Positions 46,222-54,962 of a stretch of DNA of 64,000 nt are shown piece after piece; position 1 is the first letter of the stretch; every line of letters begins with the position of its first letter. The position numbers were made by a program, and so were the translations under genes. Source of the DNA: JANMGV01 sp037440405 (lineage in GTDB: Bacteria; Planctomycetota; Planctomycetia; Pirellulales; Pirellulaceae); NCBI GenBank assembly GCA_037440405.1, contig JBBIUE010000007.1, positions 1-64,000 of the forward strand. The letters are read 5' to 3'. Below the pieces are notes generated by a model. It searched no databases, was not told the DNA's origin, and saw only the letters and a list, made by a program, of their open reading frames with translations.

Positions 46222-47901
46222 TCACAGATTGAAACTATCTTCGTCCGTTTGGTCGCCGTAAAGGGGCATGTAACGATAATACACTTCGAGAATCATAGCG
46301 GCCATGCAGGTAATATAAAGCCGTCCACCAACGGCAGCACCGTCGCCTGGGCCTCGATCTTCAACAAACCAACTTCCTCGCGCATGCCCTTCCTTTTCCT
46401 GAGAATCGATTAGTTGGTCTCGGATCTTCTCGTTCCACGCATCCCATTGAGGTCCTCCGTATTGCTTGAGCACTTGAGTCGCGTAGTAGTTGTAGTACAT
46501 ATCCACGGGACTCGGTCCGCGTGCAGCTAAGAAGTCCACACCTTCTTTTAATGCAGGATGATTTTTTTTCCAGCCCATGTACATCCGGCACAATAGCCCG
46601 ACCGCAGTCGTGGCGCGGCGTCCCTCGATCTCCGAAGTGGGCTCGTTGTAGCCGTAATACGCACCATCGTTCATCGATACGTTCGTGAGAAACATGTCAG
46701 CCTTCTGCAACGTAATCAATGGGATCACCAAACCACCGGCTGATCCGCTTTTGAGAGCCATGATTTGCCATCCAACCACGGACGTATCACTCCCTTCACG
46801 CGGAGCGTACTGCCAACCTCCGAGCACCGGATTCTGCGCGTAGACGATGAAATTGATGGCCAATTGTGCCGGTTCTGCTAAAGCGGGATCGCCCGTCATG
46901 GCGTAGGCTTCGCAGAAAGCAATCGTTGCGATACCGTGTCCGTACATAGTGTCATCAAACGGTCGCTGGCCTCCGAACCAACTTCCTGTCGGAATTTCAT
47001 TGCGCTCGAGCTTCATTGACTTAATCAAGTACGCTAGGCCTTCTCTGACGACCGACTGGTAGGTTCCTTGCGTATGTGTTTGCCCCGCCCCCAGAAATGT
47101 CATCAATGCCAAACCAGTCGAAGCGTTCCGATTCTGCTGGCTTCCTGGATTGCCGCATTGTCCGCGACATCGAGCTGTGTGAAAAAAGCTCCAAGAACCG
47201 TCGGGCAACTGATGCGTTGCCAGCCATTGCAGTGCGTTCCGAACGGCTTCCTCGCTTTTGCTGTTTCCCCCAAAACGTTCCAGGAGCTCGCTTCGCATCT
47301 TGCTATCGCTTCGTGCATTGAGCGAACCTTGACTCGCGCTCGCTCGAGCCGACAAGATCTCGCTTGGCGCGAGCTTGGCGACCATGTTTGGCAACTCCAT
47401 CTGAATCGCAACATCCAAGTTGGTTTCGACCTCAATTTCTTTGACGATGTCAGGAGGTAGCTCCGTCGCAACTTGCTCAGGCACCTCATCCGCCGATGAT
47501 TCATCTAAACTCAACGTCGTCGACTTATCGAGATCAAAACTGTCATCCTGCACCTCCGTTGATGGATTCGCTTCTGATGCCGTGTACATCGACAAATTCA
47601 TGACTTTCGGGTCCAACGTCATGGCGGCCATGAAGATGATGAGAGCTAGGTGAAGGAAAAAACTGATCAGCCAGGAAGGGATCGCAACCCATGCGAGCCT
47701 GCGCCGCATTCGTCGATGATGATTCTCGACGGGGTCTTCTTCCAAGGTAGCAACTAAACCCGGCGAGACCGAAGCACCAGCCGATCGGGCGGCAGATGTG
47801 GATTCAGGATGAAGTTCGGCGAAAGGGGGAAGCGAACGATCCGTAGTTGAATCGGTTAATTCGACGTCGAGATTGGAAAGGTCATTTGGCAAATTGGACA
47901 T
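46222..47901 (-). CDS. Membrane-anchored prenyltransferase/squalene-cyclase-like toroid protein
   Basis: 559 residues. A disordered N-terminus leads to one membrane helix at about 75-100 (IPSWLISFFLHLALI), a Glu/Asp-rich linker, and then from about residue 215 an alpha/alpha toroid with repeats of the QW/terpene-cyclase type (LATHQLPDGSWSF, NPVLGGWQYAPREG, YYNYYATQVLKQYGG, GSWFVEDRGPGDG). The DxDD motif of squalene-hopene cyclase is not seen, so enzyme activity is doubtful. Such proteins are frequent in planctomycetes; role unknown. It diverges from the DUF1592 gene. Confidence 0.82.
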   Translation of the reverse strand: MSNLPNDLSNLDVELTDSTTDRSLPPFAELHPESTSAARSAGASVSPGLVATLEEDPVENHHRRMRRRLAWVAIPSWLISFFLHLALIIFMAAMTLDPKVMNLSMYTASEANPSTEVQDDSFDLDKSTTLSLDESSADEVPEQVATELPPDIVKEIEVETNLDVAIQMELPNMVAKLAPSEILSARASASQGSLNARSDSKMRSELLERFGGNSKSEEAVRNALQWLATHQLPDGSWSFFHTARCRGQCGNPGSQQNRNASTGLALMTFLGAGQTHTQGTYQSVVREGLAYLIKSMKLERNEIPTGSWFGGQRPFDDTMYGHGIATIAFCEAYAMTGDPALAEPAQLAINFIVYAQNPVLGGWQYAPREGSDTSVVGWQIMALKSGSAGGLVIPLITLQKADMFLTNVSMNDGAYYGYNEPTSEIEGRRATTAVGLLCRMYMGWKKNHPALKEGVDFLAARGPSPVDMYYNYYATQVLKQYGGPQWDAWNEKIRDQLIDSQEKEGHARGSWFVEDRGPGDGAAVGGRLYITCMAAMILEVYYRYMPLYGDQTDEDSFNL

Positions 47902-48458
47902 CTACATTCATTCCAAACGATTGCGACTTGCCCTTGCGAGTTTCACCAAATCCATTCATTCGAAGCTCGAAGCATGAACGAGTGGATGATGTTGGAACTT
48001 GTTCCCAGAGACTATTTGCCTAAACCATCGATTTGTAGCTCGTAGTGGAAGCGAGAAGACAGTTTCGGAATAGTCTCACAGTCAACGTAATCGAACCGAT
48101 CATCCGTTCCTTTGTAAAGTTAGCCAGGTTCGCGAAAAGTTACGACGACTTGACAAGGGGCGTCATTTTCACGCTAAGCCGCTCTCAAGGAAAGGGTCGG
48201 CACGCCGAACCCTTATGATAACCGCAAAGAGTCCGAAAAGTTAGGTCTTGAGAAGCAATTGTCGTTTGGCTTTGGAAAGCAGTAGTGCTACAATGAGCTT
48301 TCAGCGAGTTGGATTGAGGAAAACCAATCCTCGATCTGGGGAGTTTTGCAACCTTCAACTCACCCCAGAAAATTGACTCGCCACCCCGCCTAGAATTACG
48401 GAAGCTAACTGGAGTTCCAACCAGTAAAGCTTTCCCTTCAAACAAGGTTGAAGTGCTG
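47902..48458. other. Divergent intergenic region
   Basis: About 550 bp between divergent genes. It holds a likely forward promoter (listed separately) and a bulged hairpin at about 48192-48213 (AAGGGT-CGG paired with CCG-A-ACCCTT). No supported coding frame. Confidence 0.45.
48266..48294 (+). promoter_or_regulatory. Candidate sigma-70 promoter for the DUF1592 gene
   Basis: TTGGCT (48266-48271), a 17-base spacer ending in TGC, then TACAAT (48289-48294): an extended -10 with a 4/6 -35. It lies about 165 bases before the chosen start. Prediction only. Confidence 0.4.
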
Positions 48459-50918
48459 ATGGTCATCCACGATATCTCCCTCGAACGAGAGCGCGAAGAG
48501 AGCTTTCCAAGCTTTATCAGATGGCGGGCTCTGCTCATTCGAGTTAGGTCGATGGTTCTTCCGGGATGCACTTCGGCTGTCGCCGCGTTTCTGACGTTTT
48601 TGACAACGTATGGGATATCGCACTCAGTGATGGCTGATGATGTGGAAGTCGATCGCACGTCTGCTTTCGACGCTGCATTGGCCGAGGAATGGCAAGCGAA
48701 GATATTGCCAATTCTGAGTGACCATTGCTTTGATTGCCATGGACCGGAAACTCAGGAGGCTTCGGTCAACTTTTCGACGTTTACCGATTTGGCTTCCATT
48801 CGTTCGCAATCAGCTTTGTGGGATCAGGTCGGCGGTCTCGTCAAACTGGGGGCCATGCCGCCGCCAGATACCGACACCCTAGACGAAGACACTCGAGAGC
48901 GCATCGCAAGCTGGGTCGAAAATACGCTGCATCGCGTCGATTGCGGTGTTGTGCAACCGCCAGGCCATGTCACGCTTCGCCGACTGAATAACTTCGAATA
49001 TGACAACACCGTTCGCGATTTGTTTGGACTCGATGTTCTCCCTTCAAAGAAACTAGGGTTCGTATCCGATGAAGTGGGAAACGGATTCGATAACCAAGGT
49101 GAAGTGCTCAGCTTACCTCCGCTGATGATGGAAAAATACCTAGCAGCAGCGGAGTGGATCGCCGATCAAGTCATCGTACTGAAACGCGAAAGCCTGCGAC
49201 GCCAACGAAACGACGGCACGCCGATTTCTCTCACCGAGAGTTTCAAGACGGACTTCGAATTCGCAGAAGGCGAATATCAACTGTCGGCTCGCTTGCGATT
49301 CGGTGAGGGACAGTCCGGGGCCATTCGAGTGCGTCTTTCTATCAATGGTGAAGAACTCGAGACGTTTGACTTGCCTCCGGGAGAAGATACGAAGCGATGG
49401 ACCCGTTCGATGTCTTCTGGAGTTCACTCGATCCAACTCGATTATCTTGCCGACCCGGAACCTCCGTCACGAGGTCGCAACGATCGGCGACTCTTCGTGG
49501 ATTGGATTGGTATCGAAGGGCCTCGCGATGGCTTACCCCCCTTCCCCAGGCCACATCGCGACTTCATGATCGCGGAACCGAATGAATCGCTATCCGTTCA
49601 GGATGCTGCTAAACAGATTTTCTCAACGTACTTAACGAGAGCCTATCGTCGTCCCATCGACGAGGCGGATCTGACTCCGATACTCGCGGTCGTTCAAAAA
49701 GCGTCAGAAGCCGGCTGGTCATTTCCAGAGGCGATTCGAGCTGGTCTGGAGGCTTCGCTCTCGTCACCTGCGTTTCTCTTTCGAGCGGAAAGCGCCAGTG
49801 GAAGTGAAGTCCGCCCGGGCGTCATCCGCTTGAACGACTTCGATCTTGCTTCACGGCTGTCATATTTTGTATGGTCAAGTTGTCCGGATGACGAGTTGTA
49901 TCGTGCTGCCAGTGCTGGCGAATTGCAAGAACCAGCAGCGATCTCCGAGCAATTCTCGCGGATGATCCAAAGCGCGAAGGCCGATTCGCTGTTCCACGGG
50001 TTCTTCGCGCAGTGGCTCGGACTGCGCAATCTCGAAGCAGTGACACCCGACACGCGAACCTTTCCCATCTGGTCAGACCGATTGCGTCAAGCGATGCTCA
50101 AGGAAACGGAGCTCGTCTGCCTTGAACTGCTTCGCAATCGAGGCACGATCGGTGATTTCCTGACTGCGGACTTCACCTTCATCAATCCGCGTCTCGCGGA
50201 ACTGTATGAAGTCGACTTTGACGGCAAATCTTGGGAAACTTGGTTGATTCGCGGAAACAATCCAGGTCGGCGGACGTTGCAGCGCAGATTTGTCGACGAA
50301 GAACGTTGGGAACGAACGAGTTTGAATGGTCAGCGGCGCGGTATCTTGACTCACGCTTCCCTGCTGACGATGACTTCGAATCCGACTCGAACAAGCCCGG
50401 TGAAGCGAGGCAAATGGGTTCTGGAGACCCTGATCGGTGACCCACCCCCGCCCGCACCTCCCGGCGTCCCGGCTCTCGAAGACACGCAAAAGGACCATCA
50501 GAACTTATCTCTTCGCGAACAACTGGAAATTCATCGCGCCAATCCAAGCTGTGCGAGTTGCCACCGAGTTATGGATCCGATCGGACTTGGATTGGAGAAC
50601 TTCGATGCGATTGGTCGATGGCGTGACAAAGATCAAGGAAAAGATGTCGTCGCTTCTGGCGAGCTTGCCAATGGGCGAAACTTTTCCGGTGCCAAGGAGT
50701 TAGCTGAAGCGTTGTTGGTGGAACAATCCAAGATGTCGAAGCATTTCGCGTCGAAGCTCCTGACATTTGCCCTCGGTCGCGGTTTGACCTCCGCTGACCA
50801 ATGTGTTGTCGATGATATCGTTCGATTTGCGGAGGCACGCAACTTTGAACTGCTTGCCTTTTTTGAAGCCGTCGTTCAAAGTGAACCATTCCGGTACGCT
50901 AGTTTCCAGGAGGACTGA
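48459..50918 (+). CDS. DUF1592-type secreted cytochrome-like protein
   Basis: Planctomycete family of unknown function with domain order: N-terminal cytochrome c-like region with CxxCH (CFDCHG), DUF1587 (RRLNNFEYDNTVRDLFGL), a carbohydrate-binding-module-like beta domain, DUF1595 (RAYRRPIDEAD), DUF1592 (SRLSYFVWSSCPDDEL), DUF1588 (GILTHASLLTMTSNPTRTSP) with a second CxxCH (CASCHR), and DUF1585 at the end (LTFALGRGL). The start is uncertain: GTG 48453, ATG 48459 or ATG 48552; all leave a hydrophobic export segment. Always found next to a DUF1552 gene, as here. Haem attachment would need the ResB-CcsA system. Confidence 0.88.
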   Translation: MVIHDISLEREREESFPSFIRWRALLIRVRSMVLPGCTSAVAAFLTFLTTYGISHSVMADDVEVDRTSAFDAALAEEWQAKILPILSDHCFDCHGPETQEASVNFSTFTDLASIRSQSALWDQVGGLVKLGAMPPPDTDTLDEDTRERIASWVENTLHRVDCGVVQPPGHVTLRRLNNFEYDNTVRDLFGLDVLPSKKLGFVSDEVGNGFDNQGEVLSLPPLMMEKYLAAAEWIADQVIVLKRESLRRQRNDGTPISLTESFKTDFEFAEGEYQLSARLRFGEGQSGAIRVRLSINGEELETFDLPPGEDTKRWTRSMSSGVHSIQLDYLADPEPPSRGRNDRRLFVDWIGIEGPRDGLPPFPRPHRDFMIAEPNESLSVQDAAKQIFSTYLTRAYRRPIDEADLTPILAVVQKASEAGWSFPEAIRAGLEASLSSPAFLFRAESASGSEVRPGVIRLNDFDLASRLSYFVWSSCPDDELYRAASAGELQEPAAISEQFSRMIQSAKADSLFHGFFAQWLGLRNLEAVTPDTRTFPIWSDRLRQAMLKETELVCLELLRNRGTIGDFLTADFTFINPRLAELYEVDFDGKSWETWLIRGNNPGRRTLQRRFVDEERWERTSLNGQRRGILTHASLLTMTSNPTRTSPVKRGKWVLETLIGDPPPPAPPGVPALEDTQKDHQNLSLREQLEIHRANPSCASCHRVMDPIGLGLENFDAIGRWRDKDQGKDVVASGELANGRNFSGAKELAEALLVEQSKMSKHFASKLLTFALGRGLTSADQCVVDDIVRFAEARNFELLAFFEAVVQSEPFRYASFQED
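50908..50913 (+). promoter_or_regulatory. Ribosome binding site of the DUF1552 gene
   Basis: AGGAGG, nine bases before ATG 50923 and lying inside the last codons of the DUF1592 gene. It fixes the start in a frame that is open 120 bases further upstream. Confidence 0.75.
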
Positions 50919-50922
50919 AGAT

Positions 50923-52260
50923 ATGCCAGCAACTCAAATCAATCGTCGGACCTTGCTTCGAGGAGCCGGAGCCGCACTTGGATTGCCATTGTTGGATGCC
51001 ATGGCAAAGCCAGGATTACTGGCTGGCTCGGATGCGGTTCCCAAGCCAATTCGATTGGCATGGGTCTTCTTCCCGAACGGAACCAACGCCTCCCGATGGT
51101 TGCCAAACGGCGAAGGTCGTGACTGGGAAATGACTTCGAGCCTGGAGCCGCTGGCGGATTTGCGCGACGACTTTTGCGTCATGCGCGGTCTGGCACACAA
51201 CAATGGCTTTGCGTTGGGAGACGGACCAGGTGATCACGCCCGATCCGCAGCTGTGTTTCTTACCGGAGTCCATCCCTACAAAACGGCGGGTAGCAAGATT
51301 CGTGTTGGCCGTAGCGCGGATCAAATCGCGGCCGACGTCTACGGAAGACACACTCGATTGCCTTCGATCGAATTGGGAACGGAACCGGGACGCGGTGCCG
51401 GTGCCTGCGACTCCGGGTACGCTTGCGTCTACTCGAACAACATTTCTTGGCGGACGGAAAGCCAGCCCATGGCAAAGGAAGTTCGCCCGCGCATGGCATT
51501 CGAACGTCTGTTCGGCTCAGGCAAAGAGTTAGATGAAGACGCTCGGCGACGGCTCTTTCTTCGAAAAAGCGTCCTCGACTCCGTCTCCACCCAAGCTTCC
51601 TCCCTTCGAAAATCACTGGGAAAAGATGATCGCTCAAAGTTGGATGAGTACCTAAGCAGCGTCCGAGACATTGAGGTTCGTATCGAGAGGTCCGAAACAC
51701 CGGTTGACTTCGGCGATGAACCAGCTTCGCCTCCGGATCGCGAACCAATCGACCATGGCGATCACATTCGCATGTTTTACGATTTGCTTGTGCTTGCGTT
51801 CCGAACCGATTCGACTCGCATTGCTACCTTTATGCTCGCAAACGAAGGTTCCAACCAGTCCTTCCCCATGATAGGCATCAAGGATGGCCACCACGAACTG
51901 TCTCATCACGAAGACAAACAAGACAAGATGGACAAGATCGCTCAGATCGACCGGTACTATGCAGAGCAATTTGCGTATTTCTTAAAGCGACTCAAGGAGA
52001 CTCCCGACGGCGAAGCCAATTTGTTGGACAACTCTTTGATCGTTTATGGATGCGCGATTAGTGACGGCAATCGTCATGACCACGATAATCTCCCCATCCT
52101 TCTGGCAGGTCGCGGCGGCGGAGCGGTCAGCCCAGGACGTCTAGTAAAGTACTCGAATGTCCCGCTCAATAATCTGTTCCTCTCCATGCTCAGCGCCGTC
52201 GGTGTAAGTGCCGATCGCTTCGGTGATAGTACGGGTTTGCTCGATCGGTTAACGGTTTAG
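50923..52260 (+). CDS. DUF1552 protein, probable Tat substrate
   Basis: 445 residues from ATG 50923. The N-terminus (NRRTLLRGAGAALGLPLL) has the twin-arginine pattern, so export in folded form is likely, perhaps with a bound cofactor. The DUF1552 body includes LAWVFFPNGTNASRWLP, MRGLAHNNG, DGPGDHARSAAVFLTG, and a late histidine-rich GHHELSHHEDK and ISDGNRHDHDNLP. These His/Asp clusters would suit a metalloenzyme related to sulfatase/alkaline phosphatase folds (inference). It is paired with the DUF1592 gene, 4 bp after its stop. Confidence 0.9.
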   Translation: MPATQINRRTLLRGAGAALGLPLLDAMAKPGLLAGSDAVPKPIRLAWVFFPNGTNASRWLPNGEGRDWEMTSSLEPLADLRDDFCVMRGLAHNNGFALGDGPGDHARSAAVFLTGVHPYKTAGSKIRVGRSADQIAADVYGRHTRLPSIELGTEPGRGAGACDSGYACVYSNNISWRTESQPMAKEVRPRMAFERLFGSGKELDEDARRRLFLRKSVLDSVSTQASSLRKSLGKDDRSKLDEYLSSVRDIEVRIERSETPVDFGDEPASPPDREPIDHGDHIRMFYDLLVLAFRTDSTRIATFMLANEGSNQSFPMIGIKDGHHELSHHEDKQDKMDKIAQIDRYYAEQFAYFLKRLKETPDGEANLLDNSLIVYGCAISDGNRHDHDNLPILLAGRGGGAVSPGRLVKYSNVPLNNLFLSMLSAVGVSADRFGDSTGLLDRLTV

Positions 52261-52624
52261 CTGGCATTCATGCGGCGACTTGCAACCGCTGACAACTTGT
52301 GTCCGCAACGATTGCAGAACTCGTAACCGCAAGCTTCGACATCACGTTCCGCACGAAGGCCACGGCACAAGCAAGAAAGATCCATAGTCGATTCTTTACT
52401 TGCTTATTCTTCGGGTTACTGGTGATTCATCTCCGATTACCGGTTAACACAGCTCCAGGCCGACGATGGAACGGCCAAGGGTCACCTGACAGTCACTCAT
52501 GCCAAAAGCGATACCGACGGGGATTCGGGATCAACTTAAAGGTCAGGTGCGGAAATACCTACAGGAAGCAGAAACATCGAAATCGCTTGTACTCATCAAA
52601 GCACGCGCACTGCAGCAAGACGAG
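52261..52624. other. Convergent intergenic region
   Basis: About 360 bp between the DUF1552 gene and the helicase gene, which converge. No coding frame, RNA gene or clear terminator hairpin seen. Confidence 0.4.
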
Positions 52625-53968
52625 CTAAACATATGCTCGTCGCGGACGTTTCGAAGATTTCTTGTTCTTCGAGAAGCGGGAAGGGGGATTCGCTGCACGA
52701 GCGCTCTTGAACTTCGAAGATTGCTTTCCGAATCGACGCGACGAACCGTTATTCCTTCGAGCACGTTGTTCACCTTGACGATTCGCTGCGACGTGCCAGG
52801 CGTGATCCTGATCAACGGTGATGGAAACGCGAGTTAGACGTTCGATAGCAATCAAATGTTTTCGTTCTGCATGGTCGCAAAAGGAAAGTGCAATTCCACT
52901 GGACCCAGCTCGACCCGTTCGACCGATTCGATGGACATAGCTTTCTGGTTCGTGGGGAAGATCAAAATTGATCACATGAGAGATTCCCGCAACGTCGATC
53001 CCTCGAGCTGCCAAATCCGTCGCCACAAGAATGCGCAGATGTCCTTGCCGAAATTTCTGCAACGTTCGCTGCCTAGCGTTCTGGGTTTTGTTCCCGTGGA
53101 TCGCTTCCGCCTGAATGTTTCGATCACGAAGCCGCTCGACGAGTCGATCCGCACCATGCTTGGTCTTTGTGAATACCAAGCAGCACTCCATCGAATCGCG
53201 TTCGATAATATCGAATAACAACTCGGGTTTGTCCGACTGCGAGACAAAATACACTTTCTGATCGATAAGTTCGACTGTCGATGAGGGAGGACTGACGGAA
53301 ACACGTACCGGATCGATCAATAGATCACTCGCGAGTTCAGCGATTTTGGGAGGCATGGTCGCTGAGAAAAACAGGGACTGTTTCTTTTCCGGAAGGAACT
53401 TGGTCAGTTCCTGAATAACGGGGAAAAATCCCATGTCACACATCCGGTCCGCTTCATCGAGCACAAATACCTCGACCTGGTCCAATTGGATGAAGCCTTG
53501 CTCCATGAGGTCTTGCAATCGGCCGGGAGTGGCGATCAAGACGTGGACGCCTCGCAGCATCGCGCGAACTTGTGGTCCTTGCCCCACGCCACCATAAACC
53601 GTCGCGATGCGCATCGGCACGTGGCGACCATATTTTTCAAAACTATTGGCGATTTGGACTGCCAGTTCTCGCGTTGGAGAAAGAACCAGAACGCGGGGCT
53701 TACGCGGTGCGGCGCGGCGTCGGTGATCGTGCAATCGCTGAAGAATCGGTAAGACAAACGCTGCCGTCTTTCCGGTCCCCGTCTGCGCACTGCCTAAGAG
53801 ATCCCGACCAGCAAGCAAATGCGGAATCGAGTTCGCTTGAATCGGAGTCGGTTGAACATAATTCTCTTCCGCCAAAGCTCGTTGAATCGGTTCGGCCAGA
53901 AGCAAATCATCAAAACTTGAAGTAACCAATGGAATATCCCTTCGAATATTGGAGTCTGTACGAGTCAC
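52625..53968 (-). CDS. DEAD-box RNA helicase, RhlE type
   Basis: 447 residues. All core motifs are present: Q motif TPIQANSIP, Walker A AQTGTGKT, PTRELAVQ, TPGRLQDL, DEAD in VLDEADRM, SAT in FFSATMP, ATDLAARGID and HRIGRTGRAG. The C-terminal tail is basic and Arg/Lys/Ser-rich, as in RhlE, suited to unspecific RNA binding. Likely roles are ribosome assembly and RNA decay in the cold. The symbol is withheld because planctomycetes carry several such paralogues. Confidence 0.92.
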   Translation of the reverse strand: MTRTDSNIRRDIPLVTSSFDDLLLAEPIQRALAEENYVQPTPIQANSIPHLLAGRDLLGSAQTGTGKTAAFVLPILQRLHDHRRRAAPRKPRVLVLSPTRELAVQIANSFEKYGRHVPMRIATVYGGVGQGPQVRAMLRGVHVLIATPGRLQDLMEQGFIQLDQVEVFVLDEADRMCDMGFFPVIQELTKFLPEKKQSLFFSATMPPKIAELASDLLIDPVRVSVSPPSSTVELIDQKVYFVSQSDKPELLFDIIERDSMECCLVFTKTKHGADRLVERLRDRNIQAEAIHGNKTQNARQRTLQKFRQGHLRILVATDLAARGIDVAGISHVINFDLPHEPESYVHRIGRTGRAGSSGIALSFCDHAERKHLIAIERLTRVSITVDQDHAWHVAANRQGEQRARRNNGSSRRFGKQSSKFKSARAANPPSRFSKNKKSSKRPRRAYV

Positions 53969-54962
53969 GCAAAAACGATTGACGCTATGAATGCCAGCGG
54001 CCTAGACAGTTGCATTGACCGCAAAACAAAGAAAGCTATCGATCGTTCTTAAACGGCTCGACCTCCATGAAGGGAAGTCGTGGTCTTGTAGCTTTCGTAA
54101 GCGAATTGGGCACACACCCAAAGTTCATGACTTTTCTACTTCCCAGCAGTCTACGCTGTACTCCTCCTGCAGGTAAGTGCAAAAGTCAAAATAATACGCA
54201 AATAGACGAGAATGCCGCAGAAGTATCTGTGGCAATCTCCTCTCTGGAATTTTCTCTCTTATCGTCCTTTTTGCGTCTGCTTCTCAGTTCCAAAGGCTCA
54301 CTTAGGAACAACATCCTTTCGAGAAACTTGCTTTAAGGCATTCGAGTTTGAGGCTCGAAGGCTTTATTGGAACCGGAACCAATCTGCAAAGAGCGCGATC
54401 TCGCACTGGTTGAACCATTTTCAGCGACCGATCGATCTGGAGTAACCGAATCACGACTCCACCGTCGTTCAAAGCTCGCGGTCGAATCCGCGCGATTCGA
54501 TCAAACTGTGGTGGTTTCACCATAATCCAGATTTCTACGTTGGCGGCGATACCAACCCGATGCGTAAGGCATCGTCGCGCATCAAGTTCCGCATTGCGCT
54601 GAAAGCGAAGCGGCGCGAGCCCTCCGATTCTTGTTACACCAGACGGACCACGCCGTACTGCTAAGAACGGGAAGTTATTTCAAGACAATTTCGAATCGAG
54701 CGATCCCGTTCTCCGGGAAAAGTTCTCTTTTAGACGCGACAGGATGATGTTTATTGAAATGCAATGGGGTCAGCCGTAAACTGGAGGCTTACTCGATGCA
54801 TTCGCCGGACGATATGTTGCAAGCACGCCTTCGGCGAACAGTTAAACGACGTTTCTCCGCGAACGTCTTTGTTCCATTCGTCGACCATTGTCCTCTGTTG
54901 AACAAATGCACTGTTCAACACCGCCAAGAGTCACAATGTTGGAAGCTCGCTATCCCGTTGAT
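53969..54962. other. Largest intergenic region, no recognised gene
   Basis: Nearly 1 kb without a supportable coding frame. The best frame (54302-54523, minus, 73 codons) has no recognisable family or binding site. A perfect 9-bp inverted repeat lies near its right end (listed separately). No tRNA or repeat family seen. It may hold a degenerate gene or an untranslated leader. Confidence 0.4.
54896..54920 (-). repeat. Perfect 9-bp inverted repeat after the macroglobulin gene
   Basis: TGTTGAACA and TGTTCAACA separated by 7 bases, 43 bases past the stop of the macroglobulin gene. No T tract follows on the minus strand, so it is at best a weak terminator or an RNA 3'-end hairpin. Confidence 0.4.

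Noticed and set aside
48192..48213. Bulged hairpin in the divergent region before the DUF1592 gene
   Set aside because: Stem of 9 pairs with a bulge and no T tract or clear position relative to a start; noted only as part of the region.
54302..54523. 73-codon minus-strand frame in the largest intergenic region
   Set aside because: No ribosome binding site, family resemblance or hydrophobic segment; residue mix is like antisense noise.
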